Assembly (NCBI GenBank): GCA_002279935.1
Contig: NCCZ01000002.1
Coordinates: forward strand, 62,001-126,000
Direction: 5' to 3'
Origin: Hyphomicrobium sp. 12-62-95
GTDB lineage: Bacteria; Pseudomonadota; Alphaproteobacteria; Rhizobiales; Hyphomicrobiaceae
Length of the DNA: 64,000 nt
The translations under genes and the position numbers were made by a program. Position 1 is the first letter of the stretch, and the number at the start of each line of letters is the position of its first letter. The notes below the pieces were generated by a model that did not search any database, was not told the origin of the DNA, and was given only the letters and a program-made list of their open reading frames with translations. This document shows positions 33,203 to 42,378 of the stretch, piece after piece.

Positions 33203-34246
33203 TTAGGCCTTGACGGTGCAGCGCACGACCAGGCGCGGCTTGGTCGGAATGTCGAGCGCATATGAGAAGCTGTGCAGCTCGACGCCGGCGTCGAGCTTCA
33301 TCACGTGCGGCATGACGTAGATTTCTTCGCCGATCGTGTTGACGGTGCCCATGGTTTCGCCGGGCGAAAAGAACGTGCGGAACGCTTCTTCGGTGCCCAT
33401 CGGAACGGCGATCGCTTCATTGTCGGGAATGAACTTATGCGTCACGACGCTGCCGTCTTTCTTCTTGAAAGAGGCCTGCCCAATGTGCCGGATATACGTC
33501 ACGCCCTTGAAGTAGAACGGCCGGCGCAGCGTGTCGCGGTTCGGGTTGGCTTCGCCGCCATTGCTCCAGTACGTGTAAGCCTCACGGAACGCCTTGTTTT
33601 CCTGCATCTTGGTCATATAGCCGGCGCTGCAGAACTTCACGACGCCCGTCACCATTTCGCCGAGCGCGTTCTGCTCCATATAGTCGAGCAATTCGTCGTT
33701 GCCGCGGTTGATCGGGTCGATTGCGTTGACGTTGTCGAGGTCCCACTCGATCACTTTCTGCGTCTCGCCCATCAGGGTATAGACGTTGTAAAGGACCTTG
33801 ACGCCGTCGGCATCGTACACGTTGCCCCGGAGGGCGTGCCAGCGGCGAAACTCTTTCGTCTGGCGGTGCTCGCGCTGAATCTTGTCGAGCTTCTTCACCA
33901 TCGCGGAGTCGAACGATTCCGTTTCGTCATTGCTGCCGAACTTGCGCTTGCCCTGCAGCTCCTCGGCGAGAAGCGTATGCATTTTTGCGTGCCGGAACGT
34001 CGGCAGAATGCGCACGTTGCCGGTGTCGGGGGCGTTGTCGGCGGGCGCCGGCGTGCCGATCTGCGACGTCGGAATGATGTTGATCGAGACTTCGCCGACC
34101 TCGATTTTCACGTTGCGGTCGACGATGCCTTCCTCTTTGAACAGGCCCATCGCGTTCAACAGGCCGTATTCGTTCGTGCGCTTGGTGATCGCCTGCGTCA
34201 GATCGAGCGACGTATAACGCTCGTCAATAAGTGCGCTGAGATTCAT
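33203..34246 (-). CDS. Major capsid protein (lambda gpE-like)
   Basis: A 347-aa protein of the lambda gpE-type HK97-fold family: DERYTSLDLTQAITKRTNEYGLLNAMGLF at the start, RVLPTFR-like segment VRILPTFRHAKMHTLLAEELQG, and a C-terminal SFSYALDIPTKPRLVVRCTVKA. Normal length for the family. It follows the decoration gene directly, as in lambda. Confidence 0.94.
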   Translation of the reverse strand: MNLSALIDERYTSLDLTQAITKRTNEYGLLNAMGLFKEEGIVDRNVKIEVGEVSINIIPTSQIGTPAPADNAPDTGNVRILPTFRHAKMHTLLAEELQGKRKFGSNDETESFDSAMVKKLDKIQREHRQTKEFRRWHALRGNVYDADGVKVLYNVYTLMGETQKVIEWDLDNVNAIDPINRGNDELLDYMEQNALGEMVTGVVKFCSAGYMTKMQENKAFREAYTYWSNGGEANPNRDTLRRPFYFKGVTYIRHIGQASFKKKDGSVVTHKFIPDNEAIAVPMGTEEAFRTFFSPGETMGTVNTIGEEIYVMPHVMKLDAGVELHSFSYALDIPTKPRLVVRCTVKA

Positions 34247-34312
34247 TTTCGGGTTTCCCTTGTGTGCGGTCGCGAGCTTGCGGTTTAGGCGCCGGGGGCG
34301 ACGCCGGCGGGA

Positions 34313-34696
34313 TTAAAGGCGCTGATGCGAAACGATGCCGAGCGCTTCGAGCTGCGCGAGGGCCGCATTCCGTTCGTTGGTCGTGTCGGCAGCGGCCGGC
34401 CACGTCAATTCGCTCGGCACAATCTGCGCGTGACCGACGAGGATCGCGGTTTCAGCATCCGCGGCCGTTGCGTCGACGAGATTGAGAACGATCGCGGCGG
34501 CATTCTGCGCGCCGTTGCTCGCGGCGGGATCGAGCGGGGCATACTTGCCCGACGCGGTGATTTTGCCGAGAACGGTGCCGGTGCGGAGCACGCCGGAACC
34601 TGAAACAATGACGCCGGCGCGGCGATAAAGCTGCGGATCAAGCTCGTGCACGAGCCAATCGTGCGTGAACTTCGGCATGGTGGCGACTACGGTCAT
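34313..34696 (-). CDS. Head decoration protein (lambda gpD-like)
   Basis: A 127-aa protein like lambda gpD: HDWLVHELDPQLYRRAGVIVSGSG, then VLGKITASGKYAPLDPAASNGAQNAAAIV. Trimers of such proteins cap the capsid three-fold axes and stabilise the expanded head. Confidence 0.9.
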   Translation of the reverse strand: MTVVATMPKFTHDWLVHELDPQLYRRAGVIVSGSGVLRTGTVLGKITASGKYAPLDPAASNGAQNAAAIVLNLVDATAADAETAILVGHAQIVPSELTWPAAADTTNERNAALAQLEALGIVSHQRL

Positions 34697-34752
34697 GGTT
34701 TAAACCTCTTTCTGACTGGCGATTTTTAGAGTTGTGCGATCCGGGGCGCCGA

Positions 34753-35214
34753 TCAGGCCTTGCCGGCGGTTTCCTCGGCGTAGGCGGCAAAGCTCTTGCG
34801 CTTGCCGTCTTTGCCGGCTTCAGGCTTCACGCCGCCGGAATTCGCGGCGTTCTGCATCTGCTTGTCGAGAGCGCTTGCACGTGCGGCCGGCTCATTGGCT
34901 GCAGCGGCCGGCGCCGGCGCGGCGGCAAGGGCGCTCTTAGCGGCCTCGACGGTGATGCCGCTTTTTGCCAGCTCGATTGCGAGCTTGCCCTTGCCCTCGG
35001 CCTCGGCGGCCTCGAGAATTCCGAAAATGCGGCTTTGTTCGGCGGTGATGATGGCGTCGCGATCGACCGTCGCCGCGGGTGCGGCTGCTGCAGCGGCGGG
35101 CGCGGGCGCGGCGGCGGCCGGAGCGGCTGCCGATGCGGCCGGCTTGTCGCCGCCGTCGGTCATCATCTCGGTGAGAGCTGCGGCGATTTCCGCAGCGCGT
35201 GCTTGGCTGATCAT
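34753..35214 (-). CDS. Nested scaffold protein (Nu3-like)
   Basis: An in-frame internal ATG at 35214 (MISQARAAEIAAALTEMM) has AAGGGAA at a suitable distance upstream. It would give a 153-aa helical, Ala-rich protein, the C-terminal part of the protease gene. Its placement mirrors Nu3 inside lambda gene C. Separate expression is inferred. Confidence 0.55.
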   Translation of the reverse strand: MISQARAAEIAAALTEMMTDGGDKPAASAAAPAAAAPAPAAAAAAPAATVDRDAIITAEQSRIFGILEAAEAEGKGKLAIELAKSGITVEAAKSALAAAPAPAAAANEPAARASALDKQMQNAANSGGVKPEAGKDGKRKSFAAYAEETAGKA

Positions 35215-36195
35215 GTTCGTTCCCTTGATTTTGCCCGCTGCGGGCGCTTCGTCGTCCGGGGCCTTCGGCGCCGGGTTACGCTCGGCGGGCGCGAGGCCCG
35301 CCTTAGACCCCGGCTCAATCGCCGGTTTCCGTTTGGGCTTGACCTTGGCGGCCGATTTCTCGACACGCTCGACCAGCTCCTCGAGAGTTTCGACGCGATC
35401 GGCGAGCTTTGCCTCGATCGCCTTGGCGCCCTCGAATGTTCGCGCATCCGTTGCGCGCGCTTCTTCGGCCGTCATGGGGCGGTGCGCGGCGACGTGCTCG
35501 CAAAAGCGATCGTAAGCTCGATCTATCGCGTGCTGCAGCTCCATAGCTGCGCCGTCGTCGAGCGGCGCAAAGCCGGCCAGGTCGGCCTTTGTGGCGCCGG
35601 CCTTGAAAATCGTCACCGCAACGCCTTCGCGGTCGAGCGCTTCGGCGTAGCTGATATGTCCCGCGCGAACGCCGATCGAGCCGACACACCCGTCGGGCGT
35701 AACGCTCAATTCCTGCGCCACGCTGCCGAGCCAATAGCCGGCAGAGCACGCCATGTTGTGCGCGATCGCGAAAACGGGCTTTTCCTCGGCGAGCTTTGCC
35801 AGCTCCTCGGCGCAAGCGCGCGAACCCGTCACCATGCCGCCCGGCGTGTCGAGGTCGAGCACGATCCGCTTGATTTCCGGGTTTGTCGCGTGCCGGCGGA
35901 ATTGTTCGGCCAGGCCCTCGTAAGAATTGAGCCCCCAAAACGATCCAAGCATCGGGAAGCGATCGACGAGGATGCCGTGAACCTCGAGAATCGCGGTGCC
36001 CTTTTCGGTGATCCGCGAGCCAAGCTTGCGATTGCGCGGCAGCGAAAAGCGGTTCGCCGCCAGCATGCGCACAAGGTGATCAAGCTCGGCCTCGCGCATC
36101 GCCATCGGCTGCCCCGCGATCGTGCTGAGGAGCCGAAAACCAATGTCGAGGCCGCCCGACGCCGGCGACTGCGTTTGCAATTCCATGCCGTGCAT
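34753..36195 (-). CDS. Head maturation protease (S49/ClpP-like) with scaffold domain
   Basis: A 480-aa protein. Residues about 60-270 are a signal-peptide-peptidase-A type protease: LDLDTPGGMVTGS, catalytic Ser in NMACSAGYWLGSVA, SIGVRAGHISY, and Lys in FKAGATKADLAGFAPL. The rest is an Ala/Pro linker and a helical scaffold region. This is the lambda gpC/Nu3 design: the same gene makes protease and, from an internal start, scaffold. It trims head proteins during assembly. Confidence 0.9.
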   Translation of the reverse strand: MHGMELQTQSPASGGLDIGFRLLSTIAGQPMAMREAELDHLVRMLAANRFSLPRNRKLGSRITEKGTAILEVHGILVDRFPMLGSFWGLNSYEGLAEQFRRHATNPEIKRIVLDLDTPGGMVTGSRACAEELAKLAEEKPVFAIAHNMACSAGYWLGSVAQELSVTPDGCVGSIGVRAGHISYAEALDREGVAVTIFKAGATKADLAGFAPLDDGAAMELQHAIDRAYDRFCEHVAAHRPMTAEEARATDARTFEGAKAIEAKLADRVETLEELVERVEKSAAKVKPKRKPAIEPGSKAGLAPAERNPAPKAPDDEAPAAGKIKGTNMISQARAAEIAAALTEMMTDGGDKPAASAAAPAAAAPAPAAAAAAPAATVDRDAIITAEQSRIFGILEAAEAEGKGKLAIELAKSGITVEAAKSALAAAPAPAAAANEPAARASALDKQMQNAANSGGVKPEAGKDGKRKSFAAYAEETAGKA

Positions 36196-36207
36196 GTGCG
36201 CTTGTCC

Positions 36208-37785
36208 TTATTGGCCTGGCGTGCGGTAGCCCTGCACGTTGACGATGAGGCCGTTTTTCGATTTGCGCTGATAACCTTCGGTCTGGCCGTCGGGGCGCAT
36301 GGCCGCGCTCGCCATCATGGCGCCGGCGATGGCGGGATCGATCGCGGGGACCTCGGCCGCTTTGCGCTTGGCTGCGTCATTCAGATAGGCCTTGCCGCCG
36401 GCCGGGCGCGTCACGGCGTCGTAGACCATGACCCCGCCAACGGCGACCATGCCGACGCCACCAGTGCGCAACAGCGTGCGCCCGACGAATCCCGGGCGGG
36501 CGATCGTGTCGGCGGCTTGCTTCAACATCGCAACGCCGGCCATTGCGCCGCCGGCGCCCGTCATAATGTCGGCCGCCCGCTCGAATGCGCCGTCGGCCGT
36601 CGACGGCTCGGCCGCCTCTTCACTGATTGCCATCTCCTCGGCGCGCGTGAGCTTGCCGCCGGCGGCGAGCTTCTTTTCGGCTGCCGCAAGGTTCGCCTGG
36701 CGGGCGTTCTCGCGATGGTCGACCTTGATCGTTTCTTTGTTGCGCACCGTCTCGGCAACCAGGCCGGCAACGCCAAAGGTTGCGGCGTCGGCGGCAGCAA
36801 CGGCACCGCGCGCGATATTCTGCGCCGTCGACTCGCCGGCCTGCGCCGACCCGGCGACGGCCGTCACGGCCGCGGCGACCACGGCCACCGGGCCGAGCGC
36901 GCGCAGCGCGCCCTTGGCGACCGTCTTGCCGGCGGCCTTTGCTGCGTTTGCCTTGCCCGACTCCGTCATGCCGGAAACAAGCGCTTTCGACGCCGCCTTT
37001 GCTTTCTTGGCGCCAGGCGGCGAAGCGGCGCGAGCTTTCGGCGCTGCCGGTGCGACGGCCTTTGGCTGCTTTGCCGGCGCCTCCGGCGTGCCAGGCGCGG
37101 CGATCGCGCGCGCTTGCTCGATCTGCGCCAGGCTCTTGACGTCGGGCAGCACTTTCGGTGCCGCGGCCGATTTGAGCTGTGAATAAATCACGGTGCCGCC
37201 GGCGACGATTTCGGCCGTGCCAAGGCTCGTGTAAATGGTCTTAAGTGTCGGGTCCTCTTGGCTCGACCCCATCATGCGCGTTGCAACGCCGGTTGCGATC
37301 AGGCCGACACCCGTCACCATGCCCGGCATTTTGCTGCCGACTTTGGTCAGCCCGACCTTATCGGCGGTTTTCACCGTCGCCTCGAGCTTGGCAGTCGCGC
37401 GCTTGCCGGCCGCGCTATCGCCGCCGGCTTTGTCGACGATCTTTTTCGTTTCGCTGGCGAGGTCCTGCAGCGCCTTGTTTTTGACGGCCGCGCTTTTCTC
37501 GATCGACTTGTCGATGCCGGAAGAAATCACCTTGCCGCCGGCGAATCCGGCGGCATAGGTCGCCGCAGAAACGGCCGAGTCGAATTTCTGCTTTTCCGCA
37601 CGCTGCGACGCTTCCAGCTCGCGCCGTGCGCGATCGTCGTCAAGCCGGGCTTTCTCGAGCGTCGCGTTGATCTGCGCGGCCTCGGCCTGCGCCTTGGCGG
37701 CCTCGGCGTTGGCTGTCGCGGCCTTGGCCTTGGCGGCCTCGATCTTGACCGCGTTGCGCGATTGCTTTTTCGTTTCCTTTGCCAC
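36208..37785 (-). CDS. Ala-rich helical protein of unknown function between portal and protease genes
   Basis: A 525-aa protein starting with a GTG (GGAG upstream). It has a long N-terminal coiled coil (AVKIEAAKAKAATANAEAAKAQAEAAQ...), several hydrophobic segments (ALGPVAVVAAAVTAVAGSA; GMVTGVGLIATGVATRMM; TGGVGMVAVGGVMVYDAV), and a Pro-rich middle. Lambda-type head clusters have no gene of this size here. It may be an internal virion or ejection protein that inserts in the host membrane during DNA entry (inference). Unrecognised family. Confidence 0.75.
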   Translation of the reverse strand: MAKETKKQSRNAVKIEAAKAKAATANAEAAKAQAEAAQINATLEKARLDDDRARRELEASQRAEKQKFDSAVSAATYAAGFAGGKVISSGIDKSIEKSAAVKNKALQDLASETKKIVDKAGGDSAAGKRATAKLEATVKTADKVGLTKVGSKMPGMVTGVGLIATGVATRMMGSSQEDPTLKTIYTSLGTAEIVAGGTVIYSQLKSAAAPKVLPDVKSLAQIEQARAIAAPGTPEAPAKQPKAVAPAAPKARAASPPGAKKAKAASKALVSGMTESGKANAAKAAGKTVAKGALRALGPVAVVAAAVTAVAGSAQAGESTAQNIARGAVAAADAATFGVAGLVAETVRNKETIKVDHRENARQANLAAAEKKLAAGGKLTRAEEMAISEEAAEPSTADGAFERAADIMTGAGGAMAGVAMLKQAADTIARPGFVGRTLLRTGGVGMVAVGGVMVYDAVTRPAGGKAYLNDAAKRKAAEVPAIDPAIAGAMMASAAMRPDGQTEGYQRKSKNGLIVNVQGYRTPGQ

Positions 37786-37803
37786 GGCTTAGAACTCCTG
37801 GCG

Positions 37804-39417
37804 CTAGGTTTCGGGCTTGTCGGTCGGCTCGTCTTTTGCCGGCGCGGCGGCCGGCATCGCCACGGGCACGAGGCCGCGCACCGCGCGGGCCTTTTGCTCG
37901 GCGGCTTGCTGATCGAGCTTGTCGAGGTAGTCCTCGCCGTTCTCGGCGCAAATATCCTGCAGCGTCTTGGCGCCCATCGCGATTTCCATCTGCGCGGCTT
38001 GCGCCTCTTTGACGGGATCGAGATTCGGCGCGCCTTGCGTGAGGAACACGCCTTTGATCAATGCGTGCTTGGCGTCGTAGAATTCAAACGGCTTGATGCC
38101 CTTCGGCAGCTCGAGCGCGCCCGAATGAAACACTTCCTCGAGGAAGGCGTCGACCATTGGCATGGCAATGTCGCCGATCAAATCCTCGCGCATGACCTCA
38201 TAGTGCCGCCAAGAATCCGCGCTCGCCATTTTGGCCGAGCTGTAATTCACGTTCGAATAATCTTGCGACACCGAAACCGGATTGACGCCCATGCCGGCGG
38301 CGTAGGCCTTGACGCTTTGCGACTGGAATTCGGCCAGGCTCGCGCCTTTGTTGCCTGGCGTGAGGAGCTTCAAATCCTCCCCCGGAAACAGCATCGGCAC
38401 CTTTGAGCCGTTGAACCGGAGTTGCGCGGACTCGTGGAAGGCGGCGGCGGCCTCGAGATTTTCGATCGCAAGATCGGTGACGGTTTTCGCCTTGTCGGGC
38501 GACATGCCGGCGATGATCTCGAGCGCGTCTTTGTAGTTTTGTTGCGACACGAGCACGGCCGCATAGCTCGCCTGCAAAATCGCTTGCTGCAGGCTCGTTT
38601 CGACGAACTCGCGGCCCATTTTCATGTCGACGATCGTCGACGCCAAGGCCGAAACGCCGCGCGTTTGGGCGGCGCGCTCGAGGTCGTAAGAGTGCATAAC
38701 GATCCGGCGGCCCCACGCCGTACGGCGCGAGATTTCCGACCATTTCAGGGTTTCGGCGTTGATCAGCCCAAAATCGCCCGGGTGCCCGTGGCGAATATAA
38801 TATGCGATTGGTTCACTCAGATCGCTAAGAGCGACGCCGCTTTTCAAATACGCCGAATCCGGCTTGCCGTTTGGATTGGAAAGGCGATCGCAATCGACGA
38901 GCTGCGCACATGAGCGCCATTTGTAGCCGGGCGCCCATTCCATCGTCGCCAGCGCCTCACCGTCGACAAACCGCATGCGGTGCGCGAGCCGCATAAACTG
39001 CGAAAAGCTCATGCGCTTGCCGGCGTCGACGAGCGGTTCGGGGCCGTGCGCGTAGGCCTCCCAAACGCGTTCGAACTCTTGCCCCCATCGCACGGCTTCC
39101 TCGTGATCGATGCCGAGGAATTTGTAATCAGGCCGGCACGAATAGCGCAGCCGCTTGCCGACAACGCCGATCGATGAGGCGCGAACGGCCATTTTCGCAT
39201 AGGGATGATTGCGCACAAGATCGCGAGCGCGGGCGCGAATGACGCCGGCGTCGCGCAGCGTGTCGCCGTCAGCCGAGCGCAGCGGCGGGCGCCAGAGGGC
39301 GATGTTTTGGTCGGTGTAGCTGGCGGCCGTATGCGACGTGCGGCCCGGGATGCCGGCAGCCGCCGCCATCGGCACGCGCACCCGATCGGGCGGCGTCAGC
39401 AATTCGCCCTCGCTCAT
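37804..39417 (-). CDS. Portal protein (lambda gpB-like)
   Basis: A 537-aa portal: DTLRDAGVIRARARDLVRNHPYAKMAVRASSIGVVG near residues 50-85, PETHIPYG-type segments, YHIRHG-like PIAYYIRHGHPGDFG, and GVNPVSVSQDYSNVNYSSAKMASADSWRHYEVMR. It forms the twelve-fold ring through which DNA enters and leaves the head. The start overlaps the upstream small gene (ATGA). Confidence 0.93.
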   Translation of the reverse strand: MSEGELLTPPDRVRVPMAAAAGIPGRTSHTAASYTDQNIALWRPPLRSADGDTLRDAGVIRARARDLVRNHPYAKMAVRASSIGVVGKRLRYSCRPDYKFLGIDHEEAVRWGQEFERVWEAYAHGPEPLVDAGKRMSFSQFMRLAHRMRFVDGEALATMEWAPGYKWRSCAQLVDCDRLSNPNGKPDSAYLKSGVALSDLSEPIAYYIRHGHPGDFGLINAETLKWSEISRRTAWGRRIVMHSYDLERAAQTRGVSALASTIVDMKMGREFVETSLQQAILQASYAAVLVSQQNYKDALEIIAGMSPDKAKTVTDLAIENLEAAAAFHESAQLRFNGSKVPMLFPGEDLKLLTPGNKGASLAEFQSQSVKAYAAGMGVNPVSVSQDYSNVNYSSAKMASADSWRHYEVMREDLIGDIAMPMVDAFLEEVFHSGALELPKGIKPFEFYDAKHALIKGVFLTQGAPNLDPVKEAQAAQMEIAMGAKTLQDICAENGEDYLDKLDQQAAEQKARAVRGLVPVAMPAAAPAKDEPTDKPET

Positions 39418-39692
39418 ACGGTGCTCTTTCCGAGATAGACGGCCGGCCGGCCACGCGTCACGAACGGCTGATCGACGGGCGCAACGGCGATCAATTCAGG
39501 GTCGGCCATTGCGTCGGGGCATCCCGCCCGCGTTTGGTTGTAGTAGGAAATCAGTTGATTCAGGTTGACCTCGGCGAAACTCATGTTTCGGCCGCGGTGC
39601 CCAATTTCGGTGACTTGCTCGCCCTTCATGCGGGCGTCGATTGCGGCTTTCAGCTCGCGCGCGAGCTTGTGACACGGCGACTTGCAATCCAT
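39414..39692 (-). CDS. Head-tail connector candidate (gpW-like)
   Basis: A 92-aa protein between the large terminase and portal genes, where lambda has gene W. The segment RGRNMSFAEVNLNQLISYYNQ resembles the C-terminal part of gpW-family proteins (beta hairpin plus helix). The start is the ATG at 39692, just after the terminase stop (TAGTGATG). Confidence 0.62.
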   Translation of the reverse strand: MDCKSPCHKLARELKAAIDARMKGEQVTEIGHRGRNMSFAEVNLNQLISYYNQTRAGCPDAMADPELIAVAPVDQPFVTRGRPAVYLGKSTV

Positions 39693-39694
39693 CA

Positions 39695-41761
39695 CTAGCC
39701 CCTGTTTGCCATGCGGGCGCCGAGCGCTGCAGCTCGAGCGCGGCGATCCTCGGCGCTTGTCTTTTCTGCCGCCGGCTCTGCAGCCGGCGCCGGATTGTTT
39801 GGCGTGCTCGACCTGGCGGCCGGCGCGGCGGACTCGGCCGGCGCCGGCGCAGCGATCAAGTGCACATTCAGCAAGTGCGCGAGGGCCGCCTGCAGCGCTT
39901 CACAGTCGAGAAAATGGTTTTCACGCGAGCGTGCGACCCATTCCGGCGTGCCGCTCGGCTTTTTCACCCGCGCCTCGGCGACGATCTGCTTGCAGTAGTC
40001 GTCCGTCGCGTCGCTCGGCAGATACCAGGCGCCAGGCTTGTCGACCGGCCAGCGAATCCGCTCGTGAACCCAGCTCTTGCAATAGTCGGTATCGAGCCAA
40101 AGCAGATCGAGGCCGTATTTTTTGACCTCGCCTTTCGCGTTGACGTCGTTTTTCGACAAGATCAGCGGCTTGTCTTGCGTCGCGCGGCCCTTGGTCGGAT
40201 AGACCCGGCGCGGAAACCGCCGGCAGAATTCGTAAACCTTATTGATCGGCAGCGAATACGGCTTGCCGGGGCGGAACCCTGAGTCGATAAAAACCCGGTG
40301 AATGACATGCTCGCCGATCGGCCGCACGACCAGGTCGGCGAGCTGATCCCACACTAGCGCCTCATGCGTGAGGCCGAACAATTCGCCGGCCTCGAGGCGC
40401 CACGACGTGCCGCCGGCGCCCCACCCGCGGATAACGTACACGAGGCGATTTTTCTGCACGTCGACGGCAAGCGTGACGACGCGAACGCCGGCCGGCACGT
40501 CCGTCGATTTGTATTCTTGCCGGAGCGCGGCGACTTCCTGCCATTCGGGAACGTCGCCGGAGCCTGGCGCGTAGCACTCGCCGAATCCGGTATTGATCAC
40601 CGACTGAATCGTGTCTTGCTTGCCCTCGAGCTTGGCGGCGACATAGCTCGAGGCGCGCTCGCCGAAAGTCACGAACGGCGAGCACAAGCCCGACGCCCAA
40701 TAGGATAAAATCGTCGTATCAGGCAGCGGCCCGACGGCGACGTCGCCCTCGACTTTCTGACCTGGCGCCACATACACGCCGCGCGCATTCATGCCGCGCT
40801 TGTGTTTTTCCTCGATCACGCCGCCGCAGCACGGGCATTCAATGAATGCCGAGCGCTTGGCCTCGGCCGCGGACGGCAATTCGGGGTATCCTTTCCAGCG
40901 CAGTTGCTTAAAGCGCGGAATGAAAAACTCGTCGCATTCGGGGCACGGCCAGGCAAAGTGATGCCGGGTGCCAGACTGCCAAAGCCGCCAGATCGGGCTT
41001 GAAACGTCCTCGGATTCCATTTTTTTCCAGAACTCGAGGCGGGTTTCGTCGTCGCGTTCGGTGTCGACGGTGCCCATGAGCGGCGTCGATATGGCTGCGC
41101 GAATTCGGTCGCGGAATGAATAACCGCGAGCCTCGAGGAGCCCGAACGGGTCGCCCTCGCCTTTCACGTTCTCGGCAATGCGGTCTAACTCGTCCATAAT
41201 GGCGAGCTTCGCCGCCATGCCGGCGAGCTGTGAGGCCGAGCCGGCCCATGCGAGGCGGATCGGAACGCCGCCGACGAGCTTTTTAAATCGAGTGTCGCGC
41301 TTGCCGGTCGCCAGGCGCTCACGCAACCGCGGCGCCTGCTTCAGCATCGCCGAAAGCCGCGGCTCGATTTCGGCGTTTAGCCACTCTTTCGTCGGGCCGG
41401 CGTACATGATCGGCGCCGGCCGTTGCTCCATAGTCGAGCCGATCACGTCGAGGAGGGCATCAGATTTGCCCATCTGCGAACTCGTGACGCCGATCACCGT
41501 GTCGAACGTCTGGCCGTACATTTCGAACTGCAGCGCCGGATCAAAGGACCGTGTGAACGGGACCATATACGGCGTGAGCGCAGGATCGCGCGGCCCGGGC
41601 ATGCCCGACGATGGCGGATAGACGCGATTTTTTCGCGCCCAATCATCCGGCGTCGTTTTCTCCACTGGCCGCAAGAGGATCGCGGCCCTCGCGTAAAGCG
41701 GCGCTAGCTTCGTCGAGCCGGCCGGCAAGATCGGCGAGGGTTGCGTCGATTGCATTTTCAA
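39695..41761 (-). CDS. Terminase large subunit (lambda gpA-like)
   Basis: A 688-aa motor and nuclease of the GpA family: ATPase segment VIGVTSSQMGKSDALLDVIG (Walker-A-like), PTKEWLNAEIEPRLSAML, LAIMDELDRIAENVKGEGDP (Walker B), CysCys motif FIECPCCGGVIEE, and nuclease region VVTLAVDVQKNRLVYVIRGWG with catalytic Asp. It packages DNA into the prohead. The 5' end overlaps the small subunit gene by about 120 bases. Confidence 0.95.
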   Translation of the reverse strand: MKMQSTQPSPILPAGSTKLAPLYARAAILLRPVEKTTPDDWARKNRVYPPSSGMPGPRDPALTPYMVPFTRSFDPALQFEMYGQTFDTVIGVTSSQMGKSDALLDVIGSTMEQRPAPIMYAGPTKEWLNAEIEPRLSAMLKQAPRLRERLATGKRDTRFKKLVGGVPIRLAWAGSASQLAGMAAKLAIMDELDRIAENVKGEGDPFGLLEARGYSFRDRIRAAISTPLMGTVDTERDDETRLEFWKKMESEDVSSPIWRLWQSGTRHHFAWPCPECDEFFIPRFKQLRWKGYPELPSAAEAKRSAFIECPCCGGVIEEKHKRGMNARGVYVAPGQKVEGDVAVGPLPDTTILSYWASGLCSPFVTFGERASSYVAAKLEGKQDTIQSVINTGFGECYAPGSGDVPEWQEVAALRQEYKSTDVPAGVRVVTLAVDVQKNRLVYVIRGWGAGGTSWRLEAGELFGLTHEALVWDQLADLVVRPIGEHVIHRVFIDSGFRPGKPYSLPINKVYEFCRRFPRRVYPTKGRATQDKPLILSKNDVNAKGEVKKYGLDLLWLDTDYCKSWVHERIRWPVDKPGAWYLPSDATDDYCKQIVAEARVKKPSGTPEWVARSRENHFLDCEALQAALAHLLNVHLIAAPAPAESAAPAARSSTPNNPAPAAEPAAEKTSAEDRRARAAALGARMANRG

Positions 41762-42224
41762 TCCGACGACGCTCGGCGACGTCCTCCGAAATACGCGGCG
41801 GCAAGCCCGCGAGCGCGGTGCGGACCTGGCCGAATATGTGATCGATTGCCGCCAGCGCGTCGGGCGTCTCGACGAGCATCGCCTGCCGCTGATCGTTTTC
41901 GAGTTTCAGTTTGCGGGCGCGCTCGGCCTCGAAAGCCTCGCGGCTCGTCGCGGCCGTCACGGCTGCCGTCACTTCCGTTTCGCGCACGAAACGGAGATAC
42001 CCTTGAACTGATTTTGCGAGGTCATATCGGGCCCGCCCGACCTTGACCAAAAACCCCCGGTCGGCCAGCTCGCGCAGCCACCGATCGCCGAGCGGCGGCG
42101 ATGCCAGGATAGCCCCTAATTCCGCGGCTGAAACGCCCGTCGCGGCTTCCGCCGGCGCCGGTTTTGAGGCCGTTTTTTTTGTGCGTTTTTTTTCACGAAC
42201 GCGGGCGGCCTTTCGTGGCGCCAT
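41643..42224 (-). CDS. Terminase small subunit (Nu1-like)
   Basis: A 193-aa protein with a basic start (MAPRKAARVREKKRTKK), a winged-helix-like DNA-binding part (VSAAELGAILASPPLGDRWLRELADRGFLVKVGRARYDLAKSVQGYLRFVRE) and a helical oligomerisation region (EAFEAERARKLKLENDQRQAML), as in lambda Nu1. It recognises packaging sites on DNA. The start at 42224 has a G-rich ribosome-binding site; an upstream ATG-less extension is unlikely. Confidence 0.85.
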   Translation of the reverse strand: MAPRKAARVREKKRTKKTASKPAPAEAATGVSAAELGAILASPPLGDRWLRELADRGFLVKVGRARYDLAKSVQGYLRFVRETEVTAAVTAATSREAFEAERARKLKLENDQRQAMLVETPDALAAIDHIFGQVRTALAGLPPRISEDVAERRRIENAIDATLADLAGRLDEASAALREGRDPLAASGENDAG

Positions 42225-42378
42225 CGTCGACCCCCTCAAAAAGCCCCGAAATCCCGCAAATCGGAATCGGAATTGAGGTTTTTTTGACCCCAAAAATGCG
42301 CGCGTTTCGGGCCGCCGCCGCGCCGCAGGGGGTCGAAAGGCCCCGGAGGGACCCGCGGCAGCTCACCCCCTCGAGGTC

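Noticed and set aside
34732..37182. Very long frame (816 codons) on the plus strand opposite the protease and helical-protein genes
   Set aside because: It is a shadow caused by GC-rich third positions: the minus strand holds clear domains, proper starts and overlaps, and the plus-strand product has repetitive Gly/Arg/His composition without motifs.
37258..38406. Long plus-strand frame opposite the portal gene
   Set aside because: Also a GC shadow; the portal on the other strand is unmistakable.
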